From assembly GCF_004403065.1 (NCBI RefSeq), contig NZ_SOHA01000009.1:1-63356 (forward strand): DNA of 63,356 nt, written 5' to 3'. Of this stretch, positions 37,319 to 44,982 are shown in pieces. The translations under genes and the position numbers were made by a program. Below the pieces are notes generated by a model. The model was not told the DNA's origin, made no database searches, and worked only from the letters and a program-made list of their open reading frames with translations. Position 1 is the first letter of the stretch, and each line of letters starts with the position of its first letter. This DNA comes from Cryobacterium cryoconiti (GTDB lineage Bacteria > Actinomycetota > Actinomycetes > Actinomycetales > Microbacteriaceae).

Positions 37319-38875
37319 CTAGCCGGCGGCGGGAGCAGGGCCGCCGCGGGCCTCGATCACGCCCATCATGCCGAGGTCCTCGTGGTCGAGGATGTGGCAG
37401 TGGTAGACCGTGCGGCCCGGGAAATCGTCGAACGCGATGCGCACCCGGACCGTGCCGCCGGCCGGTACATTGACCACGTCCTGCCACTCGGCGGCGCGGG
37501 CGGGCCGGCCGTCGAATTCGATCAGCTGCATCGGCCAGACGTGCAGGTGCACCGGGTGGTCCATCGGGCTCGAGTTCGTCAGCAGCCATTCCTCGACGCT
37601 GCCGGTCTGCACCGTGGTGTCGACCCGGTCGGGGTCGAACGACTCGCCGTTGATGGTGAAGCTCATGCCCCCGCCCCCGCCCCCGCCCCCGCCCATGCCC
37701 ATACCCATGGCGAAGGTCAGCTCCCGGCGCGCCGTCACGGCGGCGCCGCGCAGGTCGCGCGGCGCCGGCCGGCGGGGAACAACGGATGCCGCGGCCACCG
37801 GTTCGCCGGACACGGTCACGGTGGCCAGGTCGACCGTCGCCGTCGACGGGGAGGAGCCGCCCATCATGCCGCCCATGCCCATGCCCATGCCGCCCCGGTC
37901 GTAGGGCAGAGCGCGAAGCCTGGACGTGGTGGTGCTGCCCGCCGGGCCGCCCGGCTGTGTGGCCGCGGTGACCAGCAGGTCGGCCCGGTTGCCGGGCGCC
38001 AGCAGCACCTCCTGCACGTCGCGGGGCGTTTCGAACCGGCCGGAGTCCAGGCCGAGCAGTTGCAGTCGCTGGCCGTCCAGGCTCAGCCGCAGGTACCGGG
38101 AGACGCAGGCGTTGACGATGCGCCAGCGCTCGCGCTCGCCCGGGCGGATGCCGAGACTGGGTTCCAGTTGCCCGTTCACCAGCACGAGTCGGCCCTCGCG
38201 GCCGCGCATCCGTTCGGCCTGGCCCACCGGGGCACGCCCGAAGGCGCCGCTCGGGGTGAGGTCGGAGATCACCAGCACGCGCTCGCGGGCCACCGGCACG
38301 GGCTCGGGGTCGTCGATCACGATGGCGCCGTACAGGCCGCCGAAGATCTGGTCGGCGACCAGTCCGTGGTGGTGCGGGTGGTACCAGAACAGTCCGGGCG
38401 GGTGGTCGGCCGGCAGCCGGTAGTCGTAGTCGAACGCGGCGCCGGGCGCGATCATGACGAAGGGGTTGTCGCTGTTGCCCTCCGGCGAAACGTGCAGGCC
38501 GTGCACGTGCAGGTTGGTGGGGTCGGCGAGTCCGTTCTGCAGGCGCAGCCGCACCCGGTCGCCGGGCCGCAGGCGCAGGGTCGGGCCGGGCAGCCCCTCG
38601 TTGTAGGCGAAGACGGTCACCGTGCGGCCGCCGATCTCGGCCGGTCCGGGAGCGGCGGCCAGCTGCGCCTCGAGCAGCCCGTCGCTGCTTCGCAGTTCGG
38701 TCGGCTGGCGGAGCGGCTCACCGCCCGTGTAACCGGAGAGCGGCTCCGAGGCATCGCCGGGACCGACGGATGTCTCGGGCTGGCGGCTCCAGAGCAGCCC
38801 GGCCCCGCCGACGACGGTTCCGGCCACCCCCAGGCCGCCGAGGGTGAGTGCGGCCCGGCGGCTGAGTGGTTTCAC
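37319..38875 (-). CDS. multicopper oxidase
   Basis: 518 residues with a twin-arginine-type signal (S-R-R-A-A-L-T-L-G-G). All copper motifs are there: L-H-V-H-G-L-H, W-Y-H-P-H-H-H-G, H-P-V-H-L-H-V-W-P and Y-H-C-H-I-L-D-H-E-D-L-G-M-M-G (type 1 Met ligand candidate). Two Met/Gly-rich inserts (about 335-350 and 400-415, the second with nine consecutive Gly) resemble the Met-rich copper-binding segments of CueO-type cuprous oxidases. Likely role: periphery Cu(I) oxidation and detoxification. The start overlaps the SHOCT gene stop (ATGA). Confidence 0.93.
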   Translation of the reverse strand: MKPLSRRAALTLGGLGVAGTVVGGAGLLWSRQPETSVGPGDASEPLSGYTGGEPLRQPTELRSSDGLLEAQLAAAPGPAEIGGRTVTVFAYNEGLPGPTLRLRPGDRVRLRLQNGLADPTNLHVHGLHVSPEGNSDNPFVMIAPGAAFDYDYRLPADHPPGLFWYHPHHHGLVADQIFGGLYGAIVIDDPEPVPVARERVLVISDLTPSGAFGRAPVGQAERMRGREGRLVLVNGQLEPSLGIRPGERERWRIVNACVSRYLRLSLDGQRLQLLGLDSGRFETPRDVQEVLLAPGNRADLLVTAATQPGGPAGSTTTSRLRALPYDRGGMGMGMGGMMGGSSPSTATVDLATVTVSGEPVAAASVVPRRPAPRDLRGAAVTARRELTFAMGMGMGGGGGGGGGMSFTINGESFDPDRVDTTVQTGSVEEWLLTNSSPMDHPVHLHVWPMQLIEFDGRPARAAEWQDVVNVPAGGTVRVRIAFDDFPGRTVYHCHILDHEDLGMMGVIEARGGPAPAAG

Positions 38876-39144
38876 GCCGGGCCCTCGCCGAGGGCCCGGA
38901 CCTGCTCGAGGTACTGTTCCTGGGTCAGCTCCCCGGCCGCGAAGCGCTCGTCGAGGATCTGGCGGGCGCGGCTGCGCCCCGGGGTGCCGGCGTACGGAGC
39001 GCCGGATGGTGGCCCCGGTTCGCGCCGGTCCCTGCTCCCGGCCGACAGGCGCACGGCCAGCACGATGAGTGTGACAACACTGACGATGGTGATCAGGCCG
39101 AAGAGCACAGTCCAGCCCAGACCTCCGTTATAACCCCACATCAT
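38872..39144 (-). CDS. SHOCT-domain small membrane protein
   Basis: 90 residues: one membrane helix (L-F-G-L-I-T-I-V-S-V-V-T-L-I-V-L) and a C-terminal SHOCT motif (I-L-D-E-R-F-A-A-G-E-L-T-Q-E-Q-Y). Such proteins commonly precede multicopper oxidase or copper genes in actinobacteria. Coupled to the oxidase gene by ATGA overlap. Confidence 0.87.
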   Translation of the reverse strand: MMWGYNGGLGWTVLFGLITIVSVVTLIVLAVRLSAGSRDRREPGPPSGAPYAGTPGRSRARQILDERFAAGELTQEQYLEQVRALGEGPA

Positions 39145-39228
39145 GATCGGCTTCCTTCCGTGGCGGACGGCGTTTTCGTCACTGCGAGTATGTCCCCGAG
39201 GCGGAGTTCGAGCATCCGTCGCACCGGG

Positions 39229-40197
39229 CTAAGCCTCGGCCGCCACGAGCACGGTCCAGGTGAGGCCGAAGTCGTCGCTCGCGACGACCCCGCGACCGTC
39301 GGCGGCGAGGAGCCAGGGTTCGCTGCCGCCGACGAAGGCGAGGGCCTCGGGGGTGCCCTCGGTCTGCCCTCCGCGGGTCCAGATCCCGCTCCGGGTCGCC
39401 TGGTACCAGACCACGCCCTCCGGGCTGATTCCCACGACGCCGCCGCCGGCCGTGGTGTCCTGCACGTCGATCAGGTACAGCATCGGGGCGTCAGACACCG
39501 GCCCGAATGTGCGCCCGGCGTCATCACTCCGGACGAGGCCGTTCTCGGTGGTCGCAAAGACCTGATCGGGATCCGCCGGGTCGGCGGCGAGGTCACGCAG
39601 CGACGCCGCCGCCCCGGACGACCAGCTGGCGCCGTCGTCGTCGCTGATGCTGACCGTTCCGGCGGCGGCGTCGTAGCCGTACACGCGCAGGGCTCCAGAC
39701 TCCAGGGCCACCGCATCGAGATCGTGGAAGTCGGTCTCACCGGCGAGGGAGACGTTCGTCCAGGTGGACGCCGCATCCTCGCTGCTGATCAGTCCCACAT
39801 TCGGGGCCTTCAGTGTGGACTGGCCGGACCCCGGATGCCCGGAGGCCAGCAGCAGGCCCGGTGCGGCCACCGTGAATCCCATGGCGTCGAAGGCCGGGCC
39901 GTCGCTCGGGGTGGGCCCGGTGAGCGCGGCATCCGGCGCGCCGGTCAGGTAGGTATCGGGGAGCAGGTCGGTCGGGATCTGCCACACACCCTGGTGCGTG
40001 CCGGCGTACGTCGCGCCGGTGGACGGGTCGGCGCCGAGGCCGTGGATGTGCTCGAAGGCTGCCGTGGTGGTGGCGTCCGTGTCCGTGGCACCGGTTGCCG
40101 GGGCAGCCGGAGCGGGCGTGCAACCGGCCAGCACGGCCGCGAGGCCGAGCGTGATCACGCAGGTTCCGCACAGGCGGATGGTTCTCCGGGAAGTCAT
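39229..40197 (-). CDS. lipoprotein with BNR-type beta-propeller (F510_1955-like)
   Basis: 322 residues with lipobox L-A-G-C near residue 25. The mature protein shows repeated S-x-D-x-G-x-T-W/F blocks (S-D-D-D-G-A-S-W, S-D-D-A-G-R-T-F, S-D-D-F-G-L-T-W), a BNR/sialidase-like propeller, and opens F-E-H-I-H-G-L-G. This is the pattern of the F510_1955 family, which often sits next to DUF305 genes. Enzyme activity is doubtful. It lies 5 nt after the DUF305 gene, so they are one operon. Confidence 0.85.
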   Translation of the reverse strand: MTSRRTIRLCGTCVITLGLAAVLAGCTPAPAAPATGATDTDATTTAAFEHIHGLGADPSTGATYAGTHQGVWQIPTDLLPDTYLTGAPDAALTGPTPSDGPAFDAMGFTVAAPGLLLASGHPGSGQSTLKAPNVGLISSEDAASTWTNVSLAGETDFHDLDAVALESGALRVYGYDAAAGTVSISDDDGASWSSGAAASLRDLAADPADPDQVFATTENGLVRSDDAGRTFGPVSDAPMLYLIDVQDTTAGGGVVGISPEGVVWYQATRSGIWTRGGQTEGTPEALAFVGGSEPWLLAADGRGVVASDDFGLTWTVLVAAEA

Positions 40198-40202
40198 CTG
40201 GG

Positions 40203-40805
40203 TCAGAACTCGGTGAGGAGGTCGGTCATGACGGCGATCTCGGCGGTTTGCGAGGCGACGATGGCGGCCGAGAGGGTCTGGGCGTCGGTGTTGCTTCCCT
40301 CGTCGATGTGCGTCTGCGCCATGGCGATCGCGCCCTCGTGGTGCGCGATCATCAGCTCGAGGAACACCTGGTCGGCGTCGGTGCCCGAGGCGTTGCCGAG
40401 CGTCATCATGTCGGCCTCGCTCATCATGCCGTCGGTGCCGTGGTTCATGTCGGACATGCCGCCGGTGTCCGCGCCCCACGCGCCCAGCCAGTCGGTCAGC
40501 TGGGTGATCTCGGGCTCCTGTGCGGCCTTGATCTCCGTGGCCAGGGCGATGACGCGCGGGTCGATTCCCGGCTTGGCGAGGAGGTCGTCGCTCATCGCGA
40601 CGGCCTGCTCGTGGTGGGGGATCATCATCTGGGCGAAGTCGACATCCGCGGCGTTGAAATCGGCGGAAGCGGAGGCGGTGGACCCGCCGGAGGCCGGGGC
40701 GTCGGCGGCCGGGGGCGTGCCGCCGCAGGCGCTGAGCGTGAGCGCGGTCGTGAGCACGGCGGCGGTGATCAGCGCGGTGCGGAAGGTGCGGGTGGTTCTG
40801 AGCAT
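40203..40805 (-). CDS. DUF305 lipoprotein
   Basis: A 200-residue lipoprotein (lipobox L-S-A-C) with two DUF305 four-helix repeats marked M-M-I-P-H-H-E-Q-A and M-I-A-H-H-E-G-A-I, plus a Met-rich loop (G-M-S-D-M-N-H-G-T-D-G-M-M). His/Met content and neighbours point to copper binding at the cell surface. ATG 40805 is preferred over TTG 40826 because GGA lies upstream at reasonable distance. Confidence 0.88.
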   Translation of the reverse strand: MLRTTRTFRTALITAAVLTTALTLSACGGTPPAADAPASGGSTASASADFNAADVDFAQMMIPHHEQAVAMSDDLLAKPGIDPRVIALATEIKAAQEPEITQLTDWLGAWGADTGGMSDMNHGTDGMMSEADMMTLGNASGTDADQVFLELMIAHHEGAIAMAQTHIDEGSNTDAQTLSAAIVASQTAEIAVMTDLLTEF

Positions 40806-40901
40806 TGTTGTTCCATTCGTCGACAAAAAGGGGTGAGAAACCGGGGGCCGGGGTACGGCCGGGCCGCGCAGCCGGACGGGTGCGCTGGCGAGGGTTTCGG
40901 C

Positions 40902-41456
40902 CTAAATGCGGCTGATGGAGAGCAGGGTGAGGCTCGGCCGGTGCAGATGCAGCGGAATGTCCCGACAGGACCCGACGACGAAGCCGACGACCTCGAGCAG
41001 GCGTCGGCAGACCGACGGGCGCCGGGACAGCAGGATCAGACCGCCCAGCACCAGCAGGAGGGAACAGGTCATCGAGAGGGCGGCCAGATCGGACGCGGCG
41101 TGGGCGCCGACGTTGCTGACGGCGCCGGCAGTCACGACGACAACGGCCGCTGTGGCGGAGGAGGCGGTGTGCGTGGCCGCGGAATGTGCACCGGCCGCCA
41201 TCGCTGTCGTCGTCGCAGCCGCTGTCGTAACCGTTGCCGCAGCCGCTGTCGTAACCGTTGTCAGGGCCGAAGCTGTGGTTGCTGTGGTTGCCGGGGTTGC
41301 TGCGGACAGGCTGTGGCCCGGCCCGTGCCCGGTGCCGGCCGAGTGCACGGCGAGCAGGCAGAGCAGCATTGCGGCCATCGTGAGCGCCGCCAGAACGGCG
41401 GAGTGGAAGACCCGGCGGCCGCCACGGAACGAGATCGCATCGTTCGCGTGCAGCAT
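40902..41456 (-). CDS. membrane protein with Thr/Ala/Val-rich repeats, copper-linked
   Basis: 184 residues: an N-terminal helix (L-A-A-L-T-M-A-A-M-L-L-C-L-L-A), a His/Gly patch (T-G-H-G-P-G-H), a long degenerate T-T-A-A-A/T-V-T-T repeat region (about 55-95), and a second helix near 125-145. It resembles the short DUF6153-type proteins of actinobacterial copper clusters, a tentative match. A CsoR-like palindrome lies 54-74 nt upstream, the main reason to link it to copper. The repeat region is low complexity and may vary between strains. Confidence 0.65.
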   Translation of the reverse strand: MLHANDAISFRGGRRVFHSAVLAALTMAAMLLCLLAVHSAGTGHGPGHSLSAATPATTATTASALTTVTTAAAATVTTAAATTTAMAAGAHSAATHTASSATAAVVVVTAGAVSNVGAHAASDLAALSMTCSLLLVLGGLILLSRRPSVCRRLLEVVGFVVGSCRDIPLHLHRPSLTLLSISRI

Positions 41457-41509
41457 GCCGTCTCCGTCCGAACCGAGCTCAGGGCATCCGTTTGGCCGAT
41501 TGATCGCCT

Positions 41510-41530
41510 GGATACCCCCTCAGGGTATAC
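41510..41530. promoter_or_regulatory. CsoR-like operator
   Basis: ATACCC-5-GGGTAT (41512-41517 and 41523-41528) resembles the palindrome at 30094-30114. It sits upstream of the - strand gene starting at 41456. On the other side it faces the 3' end of the DUF6504-type gene. Confidence 0.65.
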
Positions 41531-41565
41531 CCCGGCGGCTCGGCGCCCGCTGGGAACGCCCGGGT

Positions 41566-41841
41566 TCATCCCCAGTCGAGGGCGAGCACCCACGATCCGT
41601 CGGTGTCGCGCCGCAGGTCGTAGCGGTGTTGTTCCTCATCGCCGCGTGAGGCGTCGAGACGCCAGAGCTCGGTGTCGATGCGGGACGGAACGCCGCCGGC
41701 GTTCTCCCACCAGCGGGTACGGGTGAAGATGGCCTGGGGCTGCCCGATGACGGTGTGTTCGAACCGGTTCCAGATGAACGCGCGCGGGTCGCCGTCGACG
41801 GACAGCTCAACGTCGACGACTGCGTCAATGATCTGAGGCAT
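41566..41841 (-). CDS. DUF6504-like protein with upstream LexA-like box
   Basis: 91 residues matching the DUF6504 pattern: D-P-R-A-F-I-W-N-R, R-T-R-W-W-E-N-A, T-E-L-W-R-L-D-A and Y-D-L with a Trp-rich end. In many actinobacteria such genes sit beside the ImuB/DnaE2 mutasome genes (recalled association, not shown here). The gene is alone in this window, with an SOS-type box 25-40 nt upstream of its ATG. A damage-induced accessory role is therefore an inference from both. Confidence 0.72.
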   Translation of the reverse strand: MPQIIDAVVDVELSVDGDPRAFIWNRFEHTVIGQPQAIFTRTRWWENAGGVPSRIDTELWRLDASRGDEEQHRYDLRRDTDGSWVLALDWG

Positions 41842-41865
41842 GCGTGGCTCCCTTGATTGATTCTC

Positions 41866-41881
41866 TCGAACATTTATTCGA
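41866..41881 (-). promoter_or_regulatory. LexA (SOS) box
   Basis: TCGAAC-ATTT-ATTCGA matches the actinobacterial SOS consensus TCGAAC-N4-GTTCGA at 11 of 12 defined positions. It lies 25 nt upstream of the DUF6504-type start. Confidence 0.65.
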
Positions 41882-41982
41882 TGTTGAGAGTGTAGTTCAT
41901 GCCCCTGACACTCGCCAGACCCGATCAGGAGTTCGCCCCGGATTCGCTTCCGGCCGCGTACGGGATCTGCTGGTGGCAGCGG

Positions 41983-42027
41983 AAAACCCCCGCCACCCCG
42001 GCGGGTGGCCGGGATCGCGGGGGCTTT
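41983..42027 (-). terminator. terminator of the gluconate operon
   Basis: Nested stems CCCCCGC/GCGGGGG (41987-41993, 42017-42023) and CCACCC/GGGTGG lie just after gntK. Read on the - strand the hairpin is followed by TTTT (complement of 41983-41986), a standard intrinsic terminator; the + strand side ends in CTTT. Confidence 0.85.
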
Positions 42028-42049
42028 CTGTGTCGGCTCGGGCCGACGC

Positions 42050-42628
42050 TCAGGGGCGGGCGCCCGGCACCGAGGACTTCCCCGGTTGCGAAGCGCCGAG
42101 GCTGGACGAGCCGGGCCGCGGAGCGAGCCCGAGCCGCCGCACGATCTCGGCGGCCTCCTCGGCCGGAGCGCGGCCGGCGTCGATGGAGATCGCGCGCTCG
42201 TCGGCGTCCGGCACCTCGAGGGTTGCCACCTGCGAATCGAGCAGCGAGGTCGGCATGTAGTGGTCGTGCCGGGCGGCGAGGCGGCGCCCGATCAGGTCGG
42301 TCGACCCGGTCAGGTGCACGAAGATCACGTTGTGCTCGCGCAGCACATCGCGGTAGCGGCGCTTGAGCGCCGAGCAGGTGATGATGCCCGGCACCCCTGC
42401 CATGGTGTGCTCGATGATCCACGACGAGACCGTGTCGAGCCAGGGTGCGCGATCCTCGTCGTTGAGCGGATGGCCGGAGGACATCTTGTCGATGTTCTCC
42501 TGCGGATGCAGGTCGTCGCCTTCCTCGAGGTCCCAGCCGAGCTGGCCGGCGAGGAGGCCGGCCACGGTGGATTTGCCGGATCCGGAGATGCCCATGATCA
42601 CGAGCACGGGCTGCTGTGTGTCGAGCAT
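42050..42628 (-). CDS. gntK: gluconokinase
   Basis: A 192-residue P-loop kinase making 6-phosphogluconate from gluconate. It has G-I-S-G-S-G-K-S-T at residues 13-21, E-G-D-D-L-H-P-Q-E-N-I-D-K-M, C-S-A-L-K-R-R-Y-R-D and L-D-S-Q-V-A-T-L-E. It starts 1 nt after the gntP stop, so both are in one operon with permease first. Confidence 0.95.
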   Translation of the reverse strand: MLDTQQPVLVIMGISGSGKSTVAGLLAGQLGWDLEEGDDLHPQENIDKMSSGHPLNDEDRAPWLDTVSSWIIEHTMAGVPGIITCSALKRRYRDVLREHNVIFVHLTGSTDLIGRRLAARHDHYMPTSLLDSQVATLEVPDADERAISIDAGRAPAEEAAEIVRRLGLAPRPGSSSLGASQPGKSSVPGARP

Positions 42629-42629
42629 G

Positions 42630-44033
42630 CTAGATCACGATATTCAGCAGGAGGACGCCCGCAAGGCCGACGACGGAGATGAGGCACTCCATCACGGTCC
42701 AGGTCTTGAGGTTCTGCCCGACGGTTGTGCCGAGGTACTCCTTGACGAGCCAGAACCCCGCGTCGTTGACGTGGGAGAGGAACAGGGAACCGGCGCCGAT
42801 GGCCAGGACCATCAGTGAGACATCCGTGCTGCCCAGGCTGGCCGCGACGGGGGCGAGGATGCCGGCGGCCGTCACGGTGGCGACGGTGGCCGACCCGGTG
42901 GCGACGCGGATCAGGGCGGCGACGAACCAGGCGAGCACGAGCACCGAAATGCTGCTGCCGGCCACGGCATCGGCGATGACGGTGCCGATACCGGTGTCGA
43001 TGAGAACCTGCTTGAAACCGCCGCCCGCGCCCACGATGAGCAGGATGCCGGCGATCGGCGGGAGGGAGTCGGAGAGCGACTTGGCGATCGCGGAGCGGTC
43101 CATGCCGCCGCCGCGGCCGAAGACGACCATCGCGTAGATCACGGCGATGCCGAGGGCGATCATGGGTGTGCCCAGGAAGTCGAGCGTGGCGTTCAGCGGG
43201 GCCGTGGAGCCCGGGTTGATCGCGTCGGCGATCGAGCGGGCGAGCATCAGGACGACGGGGAGCAGGATGCCTGAGATCGTGATCAGGAAGCTCGGGCGCT
43301 TGGCGTTCTCACCCAGTCCCTGCTCCTCGTTGGTCAGGAACAGCTGCGGCACGGGCACGGAGACCCAGCGGCTCGCGAACTTGCTGAAGATCGGGCCGGC
43401 GATGATGACGGTCGGGATGGCGATGAGCACGCCGATCGCAAGCGTCAGGCCGAGGTTGGCGCCGAGCGTGGTCACGGCGACGAGGGGTCCGGGGTGCGGC
43501 GGCACCAGCCCGTGCATGACGGACAGGCCGGCCAGGGCCGGGATGGCGATGCGGATGAGTGAGAGCCCGCTGCGGCGGGCCACCAGGATGATCACCGGAA
43601 TGAGCAGGACGAGGCCGACCTCGAAGAACATCGGCAGGCCGATCAGTCCACCGATCAGGGCCATCGTCCACGGCAGGGTGCGCGCGCTGGAGCGGGTGAC
43701 CAGTGAGTCGACGATGCGGTCGGCTCCGCCGGAGTCGGCCAGCAGCTTGCCGAACATGGCGCCGAAGCCGACCAGGATGCCGACGCCGGCCATGGTGGAG
43801 CCGAATCCGGTGCTGAAACTCGTGACGGCGGCGGCCGGAGCGAGGCCGGCCCCGACGCCGACGCCCACGGCGCCGATCGAGAGGGCGAGGAAGGGGTGCA
43901 CCTTGAGCCAGGTGATCAGCAGGATGATCACTGCGACGCCGACGAGGGCGGCGATGATGAGCTGCAGGTCGCTGCCGGCCGGTTCGATCGGAACCACCGG
44001 AACCGCAAGGGGAGGAATCATCTGAATGTCCAT
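42630..44033 (-). CDS. gntP: gluconate:H+ symporter (GntP family)
   Basis: About 467 residues with 12-14 membrane helices. GntP marks include G-F-G-S-T-M-A-G-V-G, G-L-P-M-F-F-E-V-G, H-G-L-V-P-P-H-P-G-P and L-S-H-V-N-D-A-G-F-W. It imports gluconate for GntK. The start could be ATG 44033 or 44060; neither has a strong ribosome site. A 16-bp palindrome at 44071-44086 lies directly upstream and is shared with the divergent regulator gene. Confidence 0.94.
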   Translation of the reverse strand: MDIQMIPPLAVPVVPIEPAGSDLQLIIAALVGVAVIILLITWLKVHPFLALSIGAVGVGVGAGLAPAAAVTSFSTGFGSTMAGVGILVGFGAMFGKLLADSGGADRIVDSLVTRSSARTLPWTMALIGGLIGLPMFFEVGLVLLIPVIILVARRSGLSLIRIAIPALAGLSVMHGLVPPHPGPLVAVTTLGANLGLTLAIGVLIAIPTVIIAGPIFSKFASRWVSVPVPQLFLTNEEQGLGENAKRPSFLITISGILLPVVLMLARSIADAINPGSTAPLNATLDFLGTPMIALGIAVIYAMVVFGRGGGMDRSAIAKSLSDSLPPIAGILLIVGAGGGFKQVLIDTGIGTVIADAVAGSSISVLVLAWFVAALIRVATGSATVATVTAAGILAPVAASLGSTDVSLMVLAIGAGSLFLSHVNDAGFWLVKEYLGTTVGQNLKTWTVMECLISVVGLAGVLLLNIVI

Positions 44034-44070
44034 TCCGAGGCGGCTTCTCTGCGACCCCATCGTCTAATAA

Positions 44071-44086
44071 ATCTGATTAATCAGAT
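44071..44086. promoter_or_regulatory. operator palindrome for the GntR-type regulator
   Basis: ATCTGATT-AATCAGAT is a perfect 16-bp palindrome in AT-rich DNA between gntP and the divergent FCD regulator. Position and symmetry fit autoregulation and gluconate-responsive repression. Confidence 0.75.
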
Positions 44087-44196
44087 AATTGAGTGTGGCA
44101 CACGATTCCGGTCGCCCTGACCACCGCCGCTCCGCGATCGCCGCTACGATCGCGAGGGGGATGACGCGCGGCCGGGCCGCGCAGGGAGAAGCAGAG

Positions 44197-44946
44197 ATGA
44201 ACCGTGGGGTGGGCGCCGGAGTCTGGCGTGAACGAGGACTGCATGCCCGGGTGTTGAACGCACTGGGGCAACAAATCGTCGACGGTGGCTACGCGCCCGG
44301 GGACATCCTGAACCTCGAGAGCATCAGCGAGGAGTTCACCATCTCCCGCTCGGTGCTGCGCGAGACCCTGCGGGTGCTGCAATCGCTGGGCATGGTCGAA
44401 CCCCGGCAGCGCGTGGGCACGCAGGTGCTCTCCCGGGAGAACTGGGACCTGATGCACCCGCAGACCATCTACTGGCGCGGACGCGGGGCGGACTACCTCA
44501 TCCAGATGCGCGAGATGCTCGAGATGCGGCTCGGCATCGAGCCCGTGGCCGCCCGGTTGAGTGCGCGCCTGATGACTCCGGATCAGCTGGCCACCGTGCG
44601 GGCGGCAGCGGAAGCCATGGTCGAAGCCGATCTCGCGGGCGACGGCCGCCGCTTCCTCGAGGCGGACGTGGCGTTCCACACCCTGATCCTGATCGGATCC
44701 GGCAACAGCGTGATGGGGCACTTCGCCGGCACCGTCGAGGCGTTGCTGCGCACGCGCGAGGAGGAGAAGCGGTTCACGATCACCGAATACACGCCGCCCT
44801 CGGCCCACCGGCACAACCAGCTGGCGGAAGCTCTGATCGCCCGGGACGAGAACGCCGCGTACCGCTGGTCGTATGCCACGATCGAGGCCACCCTCATCGA
44901 GTTCATCGCGGAATCGCACAACGCCGAGCTCGGCCTCGGGGCCTGA
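44197..44946 (+). CDS. GntR-family (FCD) transcriptional regulator of gluconate genes
   Basis: 249 residues. The N-terminal winged helix has L-G-Q-Q-I-V-D-G-G-Y-A-P-G-D and S-I-S-E-E-F-T-I-S-R-S-V-L-R-E-T-L. The C-terminal FCD ligand domain has E-M-R-L-G-I-E-P-V-A-A, D-V-A-F-H and H-N-Q-L. ATG 44197 follows AGGGAG; the longer frame upstream is not conserved-looking. It is divergent from gntP/gntK and probably represses them until gluconate or its phosphate is present. Confidence 0.9.
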   Translation: MNRGVGAGVWRERGLHARVLNALGQQIVDGGYAPGDILNLESISEEFTISRSVLRETLRVLQSLGMVEPRQRVGTQVLSRENWDLMHPQTIYWRGRGADYLIQMREMLEMRLGIEPVAARLSARLMTPDQLATVRAAAEAMVEADLAGDGRRFLEADVAFHTLILIGSGNSVMGHFAGTVEALLRTREEEKRFTITEYTPPSAHRHNQLAEALIARDENAAYRWSYATIEATLIEFIAESHNAELGLGA

Positions 44947-44982
44947 GGCCCGCCCGGCGCGTCGGGCCTCGGGCCCTCGGGC

